DNA of 64,000 nt from Niebla homalea (lineage: Eukaryota > Ascomycota > Lecanoromycetes > Lecanorales > Ramalinaceae), in the NCBI GenBank assembly GCA_019925105.1, contig JAHGAU010000012.1:496001-560000 (forward strand). Reading direction: 5' to 3'. The translations under genes were made by a program, and so were the position numbers. Of this stretch, positions 20,916-32,826 are shown piece after piece; the first letter of the stretch is position 1, and each line of letters starts with the position of its first letter. The notes beneath the pieces are model-generated. The model saw nothing but the letters and a program-made list of their open reading frames with translations, had not been told where the DNA came from and made no database searches.

Positions 20916-21790
20916 TCATTCGCCAGCCTCTGCGAAAACTCGGTGCGCAGTCACCCAGGCCACTGTGGCCAAGAATGCAACCAGATATTTGTTCCGCCAC
21001 AGCCAGCTCTGACCAGCGTCTCTCGCGGCCCTACCTGCGTCTCCCAGACCCGCCGTCGTCGCATGGGGACCCCGTCTTATGGCGGCTACCTCCGGCGTGC
21101 ATGTAACGCTCGACTCTGCTGTATCTTGGATGACCTGCCCTGTTGCTGGATCAATGCCGTTCGCCTTCATCCAATCCCAGTTCTCCTTGTCTAGATCCGC
21201 CCACTCTGCGCGAAACTTGACGCCCCCATCACCAGCCTTGACTGCACCGACTCCCTTGACTGTGGCTTGGTTGCCCTTGACGGGATTCGTGGCCGAGCCA
21301 CCCCCAGTGCTGTTCCACCACCTCGACCTCGCCGCATACCATCTCCGCTCTGAAGGTGTGGCGCCCAGGCTCCCCGTCGTCATCTCGTCACTTGTCATGA
21401 AGCTCATGAGTCCGATTAATATGGTAGAGACTTCCCATGCGGGGTTGAAACTCCGAGGGTGGAAGTCGGAAATGGAGAGGCAAAGGCGGGTGGATGGTTG
21501 AAAGCGGCCTGAGGGTGTGTGCATGCGGATAGCCGGAGGAGCGAAGGGGTAATTTGGTGGGAAGAGGAGCGTTCCCCAATACTGGCCGTTATGGTACGGC
21601 GTATCTGGAGGGCCTGTGAGGATGTAGTGCCATTCGAGTATGTTGGTTTCCGATGGTTGTGCAGTGATGAATGGAGGAGGATTGGTCTGAATGGCTTGAT
21701 ACTCCCTTGCGAGCTGTGCTGATCGTTAGCGTCCCGTTCCTTCATGGGTAAGGGTTTGCTTACACGTTTGCTGGCCGTCTTGGTGGCCAT
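20916..21790 (-). CDS. UBC6: Tail-anchored ubiquitin-conjugating enzyme E2 (UBC6)
   Basis: Two exons (21764-21790, 20916-21713) with a 50-nt intron, 274 residues. Exon 1 encodes only MATKTASKR; exon 2 continues with LAREYQAI as in the family. The UBC fold follows: GPPDTPYHNGQYWG, FPPNYPFAPPAIRM, and the active-site Cys87 in STRLCLSISDFHP, the same position as in yeast Ubc6. A linker of about 100 residues leads to one C-terminal membrane segment (YLVAFLATVAWVTAHRVFA). Ubc6 is anchored in the ER membrane facing the cytosol and works in ER-associated degradation with Doa10. It is divergent from SAM50, with 524 bases between starts. Confidence 0.95.
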
Positions 21791-22314
21791 GATGGACTGG
21801 TAGACAACTGAGATATGTCGAAGAAAGAGAGCTGACGCGCTCAAGACCCCTCCGTCGAAGTTGAAGTGCGCAGTGTGAGTATCAAGTCCAATACCTCTAA
21901 TCTCTAATACGTGAATAAGTGTTGCAGAGGAGAGAAAGCACAACAAGAAAAAATAATCATGCAGAATAAGTATTGGTGAGAATAGTGGGGCAAAGTCTTT
22001 GTCAGATACTGTATGGTTGATTTCCTGTACTTACAATCTTATATTCACAATCTAAATCTGTCAAGTGAGGTGGCCGATACCAGAGATGGGGAAGCTGAAG
22101 ATGCTATAAGCGGAAAAAGTAAGCGATACCCGGATAGTAGACTGATATATGCGCCCAAATGGAATGATATGATGATGACAGTTACGCAGTGTCTCGGCGG
22201 CAGCTTCGCTCCGCGTCCCAAACTTTCGGCGTTTGACATTTTGCCGCCGATTGCTGGAAAACGTTCGACGGCTGAGCAGCAATGATTCGTGCATGCTAGC
22301 TCCGCAATCACCCA
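21791..22314. promoter_or_regulatory. Divergent promoter region UBC6 / SAM50
   Basis: 524 bases between the two start codons, with no supported coding frame. Both genes encode tail- or membrane-inserted housekeeping factors; no specific site was recognised. Confidence 0.5.
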
Positions 22315-23977
22315 ATGGCAGCTTCCTTGAGCTCTAAAGATGATGTAAGTCAGAGACAATGCACGCGGTCTATTCGTGAGCTTGATTTGCTCACACTAGC
22401 TAGGGCATCTTCGAGCAATTGCAGAGAAAGCAGGGCGCGAAGATCCTGGAAGAAAAAGCCCGAGCAGCTGAAGCAGAGGAGCTTGCCCGGGCAGAGAAGG
22501 CACAGAGACGGCTTGGAGAGCTGGTGCGTGTTCAATTGAGGAGAAGGATGTTTTGCAGTTCACTGACCAGTCCTGCCAGATCTCAAGCAATTCCACCCTT
22601 CCATGCACCGTATCCGCCATCCACATCATCGGAGCAAAGCACACGCGCCCTGGCTTTCTACGACGCATCTTCGACCCCGTTCTCAGTGCCAATCAAGATC
22701 ATCCATATACCCTGGCAGAAGCCATCAATGAAGTCTCCCGCGGCGTGTCGAAGCTTCACAAGCTAGACATCTTCCAACAACCTATCCCTTTATCAATCAC
22801 TCGTCCCGACCCGTCAAACCCCTCGAGTACGCCTACAGACATCGACGTCTACCTGAATCTCCATGAAAAGTCCCGTATCCTCCTCAAGACTGGCACGGAC
22901 GTAGGGAACGCCGAGGGTTCCGCCTACGTAAATGCCCTTGGACGGAACGTCTTTGGCGGAGGCGAGACCGTCAATATAAATGCTGCGCTCGGAACACGAA
23001 CGAGATCTGCATATCAAGCCAGCTTTGACACACCCATCCTTAGCAACCCGGACCTGAGGTGGGAGTCTGGTGGTCTGGCATCATCCACACAAAAACCATT
23101 CGCGAGCCATGAAGAAGTCGTGAAGGGTGGCTGGACGAAGCTGAAATGGGCGACTGAGGGTGGAGGAGTCCATGAATTCGCTTACAATGGGGTGTGGAGA
23201 CAGGTCACGGGCTTGGCGGGAGCGGCTTCTCCTACCATCAGAGCTGATGCTGGAGATAGCGTCAAGAGTAGTATCTCACATGTCTGGGCGAGAGATGCCC
23301 GGGATAACCCGTTATTGCCAACAAGGGGAACTTTCCGTAAAACAATGCTGGAGCTAGCGGGATGGGGTCCTTTACAGGGTGACGTTGCATTTGGGAAAGC
23401 AGAACTTGAGGCCCAGGGTGCTCTGCCCGTTCCTATACCAGGAATTCAGGGAGAAACTGGAGTGTCTTTTACTACTGGATTGAGAGCGGGTCTGCTATAT
23501 CCACTGCCACTAGGATTGGAGTCAGAAAGCAAACCCTCACGTATCAATGACCGGTTCCAGCTTGGTGGCCCTACAGACGTTCGGGGGTTCCGACTCTCTG
23601 GGCTTGGGCCTCATGATGGGAGCGATGCGGTAGGTGGCGATATATATGCCGCTGGCAGCGCCAATTTGCTGTTTCCAGTGCCACGGGTCGGTATCGAGAG
23701 ACCATTTCGCCTACAAGCTTTCGTGAACGGGGGCAGGTTGCTGGCTCTGAAACGGTCTACTAGCAAGGGAAACGACGGTGAGAAGGTGAGGCAGGCAGTA
23801 GCTTCGACGATGTCGGAGCTGGGAAACGGATTGCCTAGCATTTCTGCGGGTTTGGGGCTGATATATGCGCTTCCAATGGCCAGAGTAGAGTTGAATTTCT
23901 CACTTCCATTGGTACTAAGGAAAGGCGAAGAGGGGAGGAAAGGGCTCAGTTTCGGTATTGGTATCAATATGCTGTAA
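22315..23977 (+). CDS. SAM50: Sorting and assembly machinery beta-barrel protein SAM50
   Basis: Three exons: 22315-22344, 22404-22523 and 22580-23977, 515 residues, introns 59 and 56 nt. Exon 1 encodes MAASLSSKDD; exon 2 a charged helix (FEQLQRKQGAKILEEKA); exon 3 starts the POTRA domain (AIHIIGAKHTRPGFLRRIFDP) and the Omp85 barrel. Barrel signs are the VRGF motif (GPTDVRGFRLSGLG), alternating hydrophobic strands and a C-terminal strand ending FGIGINML. Sam50/Tob55 sits in the mitochondrial outer membrane and inserts beta-barrel proteins. Length and layout match fungal homologues. Confidence 0.93.
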
Positions 23978-24235
23978 AGAGTGTAACTCTCAGTTTCTTT
24001 CGCATGCCATGCATATGAGTGCTGCACACATTAATCTCAGTCCCCACCCACTTCTCCTCAAATCTCTGAACTCAAAAACATGTGCACGCACCCCGACTAT
24101 CCACCCATTACCTCCTGTCAAAAATTTTCACAAAGAAATTGTCTTTCATTTCATTCGATTGTCTCCAGCCAAACCGACGTCGGACGGAGAAGGTGACCCG
24201 CGATTTGCCCCAATGCGATCAGTGTCCAGGAGCGA
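23978..24235. other. Short convergent intergenic region
   Basis: Between the SAM50 stop and the end of the minus-strand zinc-binding gene; likely the two 3' UTRs. Confidence 0.5.
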
Positions 24236-24929
24236 TTAGGATCCCCTGCCACCCCTACGTCGTGGCGGGTTCGCCGCGAACTCCCGCTGCATTTTCTCGT
24301 CACGCTGTTGAGCGCGCACGTCCCGCATGGTGCGCTGGCCGCGTTGAGGCGCCAGATTAGGCGCGACGTAGCGCTCTGGCGCGGGCTCCGGTTCAGCGGT
24401 GCTCTCCTCCTCGTCGTCCTCCTCCTCATCCTCCTCCGGCTCCACGGACTCTGTGGGCTCTGTCGATTCCATTACAGAACCTTGTGTGGTGCTACGAGCC
24501 GACCCTGAATGGTTTCCTTTCGAAGAGATGAGCATGGCCACGTTAATTATCACGCTGAGAGAGGTGACTTACCTCTAGCCACTGTGCTGCCTTGCTGCTG
24601 CCGCTGGTTCGCAGGAGCCATCATCGGCGGTTGGTTAGGATGTTGAGGATGGTGGTTGCCCGCTTCAACCTCACGCAGATTCCTTAAGGTTACATTGTGC
24701 TCAAGGCATATCGCGCATGGGCTGATACGATCAAACCGCATACGGTGAGTTATCATGTGGAATTCTAGGGCGAATCAGTGCTATAAAAACAGAATTGCGC
24801 GTAAAGAGACTTACCGTTACCACCAAGTGGATCTCTCCACTGGCATTGAAGTGGGCGTTCCGTGGTGTGGCCGCAGAGCCACACGTCCACTGTGCTCTGA
24901 CAACACCCGAGGCCCATTACGCCTTCCAT
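24236..24929 (-). CDS. Small zinc-binding, acidic-tailed fungal protein
   Basis: Three exons: 24815-24929, 24573-24764 and 24236-24516, 195 residues; introns 50 and 56 nt, both with GTAAGT donors. The N-terminal half has paired Cys/His positions (CCQSTVDVWLCGHTTERPLQC; then HMITHRMRF and CAICLEHN) that look like a small metal-binding domain of the type found in uncharacterised fungal proteins. The C-terminal half is disordered: a Gln/Pro stretch, a long Glu/Asp run and a basic end (ANPPRRRGGRGS). Start alternatives are 24929 and 24917; a stop lies in frame further upstream. The function is unknown. Confidence 0.65.
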
Positions 24930-27251
24930 GTCCGTGTACGAGGGGAATTGCTTTTGGTGTCTAGAGAATCAGTTATATGTTCGTGTAGCAGGCTGTATAT
25001 GATTATGAAGGATGGGGAAGTATCGATTCGAGTGTTAAGAATATAATAGTGTCAATGCTGGAGTCGTACCCAAAAGTTCCTTTTGGTGATGAAGTGTTGA
25101 AGAAAATTCTTGGAGGAAGAATTCGGTGGATAAAGAAACTTTGCGACGGGTTGAGAAGGGGACTGACGAGATATTTGTATTCAAGGCATCGACTTAGCGC
25201 CCAAGCCAAGCCATGACCGATAAGAATAACACTCGGGGTTGCGTTCTTCACACTCTGCTGTATATGTGTCAAAGGCTAGTTCATCAGACAGGCCATCCGG
25301 CAGGTGATCCGCCGGCTTTGCCTGCCGCAAACTAAGCACAATTAGCCTCCTTGTCTCATCTTGTATGCAACCTAATGGAGTAATCTCCGAGTTCCGTGGT
25401 ATTTGCTCTGCCATGTGTCATAAAAGGCTGCCGGTCTCGATTTCTCTTCTCGGATGATGAATAGTGAATTAGTATAGACACTGCTTCCAAAGCTCCAAGT
25501 CTCAACAACTTCTTGCGTTTGGCCTTTGCCTTAGCTGCCATACCTGCCAAAACAAGGTTGAGATTGATATATGACTTAGACAGCTGAGTAGGCGTTCGAG
25601 AGCCATTGTAAATGATGTGAAAGCCGCTCTTCAACCACTTACACTCGGGGTTCCAAGATGAAATTCCAAGAATCGCCACCTGGCCCGATCACCAGAATCA
25701 CTATCTCAAACAATGAGGGGTACTACGCCTAGTGGCGGTGGCAACAGGAATCCACCCTGGTGGACCTCGGGTTTTGTAGGAGAGGCCCAGCGGCAAATGC
25801 TTCACCAATCCTTCATCCCAGCCTGGTCCAACGGCCCCAATACGTTGCCCTTCTGAATAGCACCACAAGAGCATAAATTCTCATGCACGCTTGCGATCCA
25901 AAGAGCATCGAGTCGCAAGTTCACGTCGCCAGCAGAGTGACAATCTGAAATTGCATTATCATTGAGACGCAGTCTTCGAACTCAAGAGGACAATGGTTAG
26001 GCTCTTCAGAATGCCCATACTTTAACCAGAGCGCCTCTTCAGCATCATAATCTTATGGTATATATTTATTTGTCTCAGACGGGCCATCGAAGACTCAATC
26101 TTCTGCTCCTGAGCCTGTCATGACTCTACTGAGAGCCCTTCTCTCTGACCTGTGGTCTTGCGCTACACCGAAAGGATCTGTGTTTGACAACCATTAATGT
26201 ATTCATTTACCATCATAGATATGGCTGGTTCATAGACGGAGCTCGAAGTCACTGCCACTGACAAACAATTAAGGCTTATTGTCCACGGCTGAGATTTTGT
26301 TATATAGATGGAGTCGAGTGTTGTTGGATCACTCGAATGAGTAGCCTTTTGTAAAAGCATTGAGACTAGGGGAAGATAGTCATGTAATTCATAGACATAT
26401 TGAATGTGAAGCGATGAATTCATCTGTTCAATCTCAACGCCTGAGTACATCTGATACGCCAAACGTAACGCGTAGGGTAGTATACCAGGAGGTACCACTG
26501 GAAAGCCATTGCTCTGATGATGGCTTTCAACGTACTATACATATTGAACAATCATCGTCTCGGTCCTTGAGAGATAGTAGGAGGGTAAATAGGCCTTGTG
26601 GTTTTCATGAGAAATAACGGAGGCAGAAGATTGACGTAGAGCCGCAAGGTGTGATTCAACTTCCTTTGCTGGAGCAGGAATTTACATGTCAAATGAATCT
26701 TACTTGATGACTTACGCTGTCCCATCTCGATTTGTCTCCACGTGAAGCATTTCTGCTTAGTGAAAGTATTGCATCGCAGAAGGACTCGTTTCGTACCCTA
26801 AGTGACGGTTTCGCCTTCTGGACCAATGGTCACTTAGCAATAATTGAGGATTAATGTTGAATTTTCACATAGCCCCAGTGACATAGTGCAGCGAGTTGGT
26901 TCATCGTAGCAAGGTCGAATTTACTCAAACGATTGTGTACACTTTGAATGCCATCGATCCCTGGAAAGCTCTGCCATCCATATCCTGGCACAGTATCTGT
27001 CTTCATTTTCTCCGTCGCGTCTAGACGTACGAAATAACGTTGAACGTGGAATCCGCCAAGAAAAACCGCGTCGCCTCCGAAAGAAATTGTGTCCTATTCT
27101 TATGAGACTAATGCCAGACACGTCTCAGCGTGAAGGCAGCATAATTCGTTTCTTCAGTACCAGAGCTGCAATACTCCTACAAAACAGTCCCGCGCATGTC
27201 ACTGAGCTCACAAAGCTACTCCACACCAGCAAAGCTTCCTCAGCGGCCTCC
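24930..27251. other. Gene-poor 2.3-kb region
   Basis: AT-rich sequence with only short random frames (the longest, 107-111 codons near 25356-25679 and 26163-26498, lack protein-like composition). No repeat family, RNA gene or transposon remnant recognised. Confidence 0.5.
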
Positions 27252-28408
27252 ATGGCCAACCAATACTATCCCCAACAACCCTCTTCCCAATCCTACAACC
27301 CGCAAAATCTTCAATTCTACCAATCCTCCTACCCCCAACCCGTCTCCGGCCACTCCACCCCCTCACAAGCCCAGTATGGCTATCCAGGCTCCCAACCGCA
27401 AACATCCCAAGCATATACAGGCCCCTCATCCGGCGGGTTCGGCGGCGCCCCAACTTTTGGCGGCCCTGGCTTCGGCGCCCCCAGCGGCGTGAGTGGGCGG
27501 ATGGGGGAACAAGGAGGGTTACGCACAGGATGGCTGGCAGCATTCGGCACAGAGGGATATGACGGGGAGCCGCCCTTATTAGAAGAGCTCGGCGTGAATT
27601 TCGGGCACATAAAGGGCAAGGTACGGCACAACCCCCCCCCAAAACAAAACCCACATTCGCTTCCTCCCGCCCTGCTGCCATTCCATGCTGCTCTCTCCAT
27701 TGAATCCCCAGTTGTGGCTGACCGGTGCCCCCCCTAATCTTACGTATGGCCGAACAGACCCTCACCGTCCTCTCCCCGCTCTCCCCGATCCCCCCGCACA
27801 TCATGGACGACTCCGACCTGGCGGGCCCGATCCTCTTCTTCCTCCTCTTCGGCACCTTCCTGCTATTCTCGGGGAAGGTCCACTTCGGCTACATCTACGG
27901 GCTCGCCCTCGTCGGCTCCCTCTCCCTCCACACCATCTTCTCCCTCATGTCCCCCTCGCCGGGGAGTACGGCCGAATCGCCCACCGGTATGAGCGCGGGC
28001 GGCTACCCGGATCCCACCGCCCACCACCATGCGGCAAGCCCGTACGGGGCGGGTGTTGGTGGTGGTGGTGGTGTGGGGAGCGATCATATGCAAGGAGGGG
28101 GGCAATTGAGCGCGACGTTGACGTTCCCGAGGAGCGCGAGCGTGCTGGGGTATTGTTTGCTGCCGCTGGTGTTGACGAGTTTTGTGGGGGTGGCGATGCC
28201 GATGGATACGGCGGCGGGGTATGTCATTAGTAGTCTGGCGATCATGTGGTGCACGTACAGTTCGAGCAAGATGTTCTGCGCGGTGGGGAGGATGCATAGT
28301 ATGCGGGGGCTGGTGGCATACCCGTTGGGGTTGTTCTATGTCGGGTTTGGCATCATGGGGATTTTCTCGAGTAAGGGGAGCACGATTGGGGCGAAGGTTG
28401 GGGGATGA
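27252..28408 (+). CDS. YIP1: YIP1-family Golgi/ER membrane protein
   Basis: Two exons (27252-27620, 27758-28408) with a 137-nt intron, 339 residues. The N-terminal 100 residues are Tyr/Gln/Pro/Gly-rich and cytosolic; the family signature follows (PPLLEELGVNFGHIKGK-TLTVL), with the intron inside it. DDSDLAGPILFFLLFG begins the five-membrane-segment domain; further segments are YIYGLALVGSLSLHTIF, VLGYCLLPLVLTSFVGV, AAGYVISSLAIMW and LVAYPLGLFYVGFGIMG. Yip1 proteins act with Rab GTPases in ER-to-Golgi vesicle transport. A glycine run (GGGGG) and a His/Ala-rich insertion lie between segments 2 and 3, making the loop longer than usual. Confidence 0.92.
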
Positions 28409-28513
28409 GAAGATAAGAGTAGATACCCAAAAGCAATACAAAGTCAGATGAATTGGATCGATCCTTGATATTTGGAAAGTCTATGGTTTTGCGTCTTGAT
28501 TTGCATTGAATCA

Positions 28514-30877
28514 TTACCTGTTTGTCTCTGCTCGAGTAGGAGCAAAACCTTTCAGCCAGCCCCTGGCTTTGTCTAGATCACCATTTTCGGTTTCCAGGGC
28601 TGCGACACACCACTCGATATCCCAGCCAGTATGGACTCCTTCAATAGCCTTTCCTTTTCCCTTGGTATTTGATGTCTCTTCAAAATCCTCGGCTGACAGG
28701 AAGGTGGCCAAGAGTCTCCTCTTCTGGCTTGATTCATCCACACAGAAATATATAGACGTCTGTTGATCTCTCAGATTATCAAGCATGGGTCTAATAATGG
28801 ACATAGCTTCTTTGCTGCCCATACTTGCCTCAACATCTACGCCTGCTTGCTTGCGGCCAGACTTGCAAATCTCGTTCCGGCACCATAGCTGGTTGCATCC
28901 AGTCAACAGCTGCGTCAGGTACTTGCGTTCGACACGCCGTCGAAGCGCTTTGCCATCCGGATCATACTGTGAGACGTAAAGCGGTCCGAAACAGGTGTCA
29001 CACAAGCCGAGTTCGTTCCGTGGAGCCGAGCCCCTGACTTCACCGGTTCTGCTGACAACATCAATGGAGCGGCCACAGTTGGCGTTTCTGCAGATCCTTG
29101 GCTTCTGGCGAGATAGGCGTTGAAGGTCGTGATGCTTCAGATGGGTCGACATGTCCCGAAGGCGGACAATTTTCGAACATAGATGACATTCAGTGGTCCG
29201 CGCGCCATCTGATATCTCGTGGGGAGTCAAGCCCGACAGCAATACTTCTGCCGACTCGAACTCCGGGTCCTCCTCTCCTTTTTGGGGCACCTGGAGGTGA
29301 CAGAACTGGCAGAGTATCAGCTTCCCAGGACAGAGGGTAGTACGGTGGTGCGCTAGATCTGGCGAGTTGAAGGCCTCATAATCACAGAGCGAACATTGGC
29401 GAGCGGTGTGCATCAGCTGGTCGTGTTTGGCTTTTGATGCTGACGTGCTGCCGAAAGCATCGTCATGAGGGCAATGCCAGTGGCTGCTCCAAGCCTCCGA
29501 GGTCTTCTGAAAGACATTCTTACATTGAGGGCAGACCACATTGTTGCGAAGGCAGAAATTTTGATGGAGGAACATTGTCCGCTTTGGGACAGCCTGATGA
29601 CAATTAGAACACCGTTCTTCGTCCATCCCTATGGTTTCCGATTCTGCCAGTCCTGTGCCAGGTTTCATATCTGATTCCGGATAATCGTAAGACACCTTGA
29701 GATTGAAATGCGTTGTTAGGGATAGCTCGTCTTTGGTAGTTTCTCCTCCGGGCCAGCCTCGTACAGAGATCCATAATGCCTCGGCGCCCTCCATTTCGAC
29801 GTTAGTATGGCGAACCTTGACTCTTTTCGTCGCACCCGAGGACACATCTCCAAACACGTAGTCGTCATCTCGCGGTCGGACGCGGTGTTTCGAGCTGAAG
29901 GGTGTCACGAAGAGATCCAGATCTCGAACGTCGTTGATAGTCGTCAACTCGATATCAAGATCCTGATTGGCGTCCCAATCCTGTACGTCATAGTCTACGT
30001 ATTCTGAAGAGCGTACCTGCCCTGTCTCATTGTTATCGACGATGATTCTACCACCTGCAGAGCTTCCGTCTTTAGTCCCTGGCGGACGAGTCGACTTTTT
30101 GGCTAGTATCTGTAGGGTCTCGCGGGCTTGCTCCTCACTCAGTGGCTCAATGTCGACCTCGAGATCGGTGTCTACCAATGTGACAGCCTCTCCGTTCGGC
30201 TTGAGACCGTCGACCAAGAAGCGGAACGTCTCCTTCCCAGCAGGTATGGTTATCTCCTCGCCATTGGTCAGGGTTGTAAATGTATCATGTAGATGTTGCT
30301 CCAACAGTGCTTTCCAGTCATCTGCATCGTAGCCTGCCTCAAGCGGGCGTAATTTGACGAATGTACCCTTGGGCAGCTCTTGCAGATGCACAGTCAACCT
30401 TGGTAAAGCCTCTATGCTCGTCGACTCTCGACCCCCATGCTGACTCGAAACATCTCTTGATTCGAGACCTCCCTTTGCAGGATCATCGATTCCGAGGGCG
30501 GTTCTCGCAAAAGAGCTTAGCCCAACGGTGTTTTCAGCGGCGGAGAACTCTCGAATCCCGACATATAGGATGGAGCCGTTTTGGGGGTTGACCAGACGAA
30601 ATGTCAGTGGATGTGGAAGATGCTGTTGCCTCTCCACTAAACTTTCTCTTGCTTGTCGCTCGGCGGCAAAACTGTATGGATTGTACGGGTCAAATGACGT
30701 CGTTTGAGGCCGAGCTTCTGTAGAGACTATAGTAGTGGCGGCAGACAATAACTGGTCAAGCGCTGAGGGTGGTAGAATGATTCTATCGCCTTTCAGAGTT
30801 GATGGTGTCGCATCCTGTGGCAGAATGGATAACTGGGTTGACCATTTCAGAGCTGGCCGATGATCATTTTCAGTCAT
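28514..30877 (-). CDS. UFD1-domain protein with zinc fingers
   Basis: A single exon of 787 residues starting at ATG 30875-30877. The N-terminal about 260 residues are the UFD1 double-psi barrel type (IILPPSALDQLL; PLTFRLVNPQNGSILYVGIREFSA; LPKGTFVKLRPLEAGY). The middle holds a series of Cys/His zinc fingers of XAF1/TRAF-like spacing (CSNCHQAVPKRTMFLHQNFC; CPQCKNVF; CSLCDYEAF; CQFCHLQVP), about residues 420-600. The C-terminus looks like a short helical ubiquitin-binding segment. Ufd1 is the ubiquitin-recognition partner of Cdc48/p97; this longer fungal form probably also handles ubiquitylated substrates, but its substrates are unknown. It converges on YIP1, 105 bases away. Confidence 0.85.
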   Translation of the reverse strand: MTENDHRPALKWSTQLSILPQDATPSTLKGDRIILPPSALDQLLSAATTIVSTEARPQTTSFDPYNPYSFAAERQARESLVERQQHLPHPLTFRLVNPQNGSILYVGIREFSAAENTVGLSSFARTALGIDDPAKGGLESRDVSSQHGGRESTSIEALPRLTVHLQELPKGTFVKLRPLEAGYDADDWKALLEQHLHDTFTTLTNGEEITIPAGKETFRFLVDGLKPNGEAVTLVDTDLEVDIEPLSEEQARETLQILAKKSTRPPGTKDGSSAGGRIIVDNNETGQVRSSEYVDYDVQDWDANQDLDIELTTINDVRDLDLFVTPFSSKHRVRPRDDDYVFGDVSSGATKRVKVRHTNVEMEGAEALWISVRGWPGGETTKDELSLTTHFNLKVSYDYPESDMKPGTGLAESETIGMDEERCSNCHQAVPKRTMFLHQNFCLRNNVVCPQCKNVFQKTSEAWSSHWHCPHDDAFGSTSASKAKHDQLMHTARQCSLCDYEAFNSPDLAHHRTTLCPGKLILCQFCHLQVPQKGEEDPEFESAEVLLSGLTPHEISDGARTTECHLCSKIVRLRDMSTHLKHHDLQRLSRQKPRICRNANCGRSIDVVSRTGEVRGSAPRNELGLCDTCFGPLYVSQYDPDGKALRRRVERKYLTQLLTGCNQLWCRNEICKSGRKQAGVDVEASMGSKEAMSIIRPMLDNLRDQQTSIYFCVDESSQKRRLLATFLSAEDFEETSNTKGKGKAIEGVHTGWDIEWCVAALETENGDLDKARGWLKGFAPTRAETNR

Positions 30878-31513
30878 GGTGGATGGTCAAGATGCAGGTA
30901 GGGAAGGACAACAATGTGGGGTGGAGCTTGCATCGTAACAGAATTGGCGACACCTGACTCAAGATGACACCGTCGAACGTGATGGTTGCTCTTCTGGAAG
31001 CGTCTATGATGATTACTGTCCGCGCCCACCACCACGCCGAGGACCCTGTGAAGGTCGAGGAACACTTGGACGCTTCAAGGAAGTTTTAAAGCAGCCTCCT
31101 GCCTCTTCCACTCATCTTCTCTCAAAGCGATTTCACTTACAAAAGCTCACGAAATGTCGGTGCTCTTTTTGTGGCAGTCTTGTGTCTTCGTTGACACAGC
31201 GCAAAACCTTCGAGGTCAGCCTCAGCCGCTTCAAGTTTGATATGGTATCAGTTGGCAAGGACGTCAACAATTTATGTCATATTTCTACGCTGCCTGAATA
31301 TTCCAATTCTAACATAATTGCAAAACTGTCAAGACGCCATCTCCCAAATCTCAGCCCGCAGAGCCTGGAAGGAACCCATGGCTTGAAATGGACCAGGTCT
31401 AAGACAAGGCCCACGACAACCTCCCTGCAAAAGGTTCAAATTAACGAGCGCACCATGTTCGAAGCAGAGCGCGTAAAGTCATCTTCAGTATTGACAGCTA
31501 AAAGGCTACCACG
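30878..31513. other. Intergenic region upstream of the UFD1-like gene
   Basis: No supported gene. A 136-codon frame (31182-31592) has an unnatural composition, and its end overlaps, in another frame, the first relic of the pseudogene described next. Confidence 0.5.
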
Positions 31514-32826
31514 TCGCCGGACTGCTCGCTTGTGCTCTGGGGTATTGCATCTGCCTTCCTCATTATCTACCTATCCATCCTGGCCTCACTGATCAAACGT
31601 GCACAACCTTAGCATCAGTATTCCAAAAAAAGTTTAAAGGACTGGACTTCGTGCGATTTGGCCACCAGGAGCGGTCTCCGTGGAAAATGCGTTTACCATA
31701 GATCTTCGTGGAAGCTCGAAACTCTCCTTCACTGCTGCAAAGGCTATATGGCAGCTCTGCATTGGAGCAGGGGGGTGTATCCTATTGGGATGGATCGCAT
31801 ATAAATATTTCAAGGATGGACTGACACGTCTCTTGAAAACCACTCCGGTCTCATTCAGCCAATACGCGAATACGACCTTCTCCACAGCATCTCTTGACGC
31901 CGTGTGGCAGGCAATGAAAGCAGTGTTCCAGATAAGAGGAGCAATGGGTGAATTGTGCATCTCAGCAACTGCGGGATACAGCCTTCGACTGCAAGGCTCC
32001 AAATGCCTGACGGCGTCCTTTTGGAACCAGACTCCGGCAATCTCAGAAGCTGCTTTAACGTTCGTGATGGGGACAAGATAGGCCTGAATGCTAACGTATC
32101 TATTCTTGGCTCAAACCTCGTAGGACACTCATTGGATGACAAGTATTACTTGAACACGGTTTATTTGAAGACAGAGGGATGGGTACTCCTTCCAAGGTTC
32201 AATGAAATGTATTCGTAATATGCAGATCTACTTAGTTGTAAGTACCTGAATAGTTCCCCTTGATGTGTGCCTGACTAATGACAGAAGCCGCAATTGAAAG
32301 TCCATACCCATTCTCCGAAATTTTATGGCCCAAAATCCAGTTCAGACTCCGGAGCACATTGGGGCGCCAACCAGGCCAAGACCACACCTACACTTTCACC
32401 AATTTTTGCTTTAGATTCAATGAGTTATATTCACCAGCTTACTGCTACGGAGATGCACCGCTCAAAGTCGCAGATCTGGATACGCTAACCATCTGTGTTC
32501 CAGGCACCAAGTTCGTCTGGGGCCTATCAAGTCTCCTCCTACAGCCTGTTCTCGCTATGCAAGTGGTGTGGGTATTCAGCACTTACATGGTCTGGTTAGA
32601 TGCAAGCATCGCGAGCAAGCTTTGCCGCAGAGCGCGCAAAGTACGGGGAATCTTTAGGGCCACCGAGGACGTATCCGAAGCGATGAGAAAAGTCTTGGGC
32701 GATGGAATATGCGCTTAATCCGATGTACAGCTGGCCAAAGCATTGAGGTCCAAGGATGGCTCGCGATACTACACCGAAGAGGCCAGCCAAACCGGCATCC
32801 CCCTTATCGGCCTCACATCTGTCTGA
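31514..32826 (+). pseudogene. Decayed fungal multi-pass membrane protein gene
   Basis: Coding relics in successive different frames. 31514-31612 encodes a membrane segment (LWGIASAFLIIYLSILASL) and stops. 31630-31950 carries the family-like FTIDLRGSSKLSF and a membrane segment (GGCILLGWIAYKYF). 31955-32218, shifted again, carries QMPDGVLLEPDSGNL and CFNVRDGDKIGLNANVSIL and ends at TAA 32216-32218, just before a GTAAGT donor (32238). 32285-32826 carries CYGDAPL, a membrane segment (LLLQPVLAMQVVWVFSTYMVW), then ATEDVSEAMRKVLGDGICA, and a TAA (32716-32718) where relatives have a sense codon; the frame continues to 32826. At least two frameshifts and two nonsense codons make it a pseudogene. The family resembles fungal hypothetical membrane proteins I have seen; no function is known. 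Confidence 0.7.

Noticed and set aside
31182..31592. 136-codon frame before the membrane-protein relic
   Set aside because: Overlaps the relic in another frame and lacks protein-like composition.
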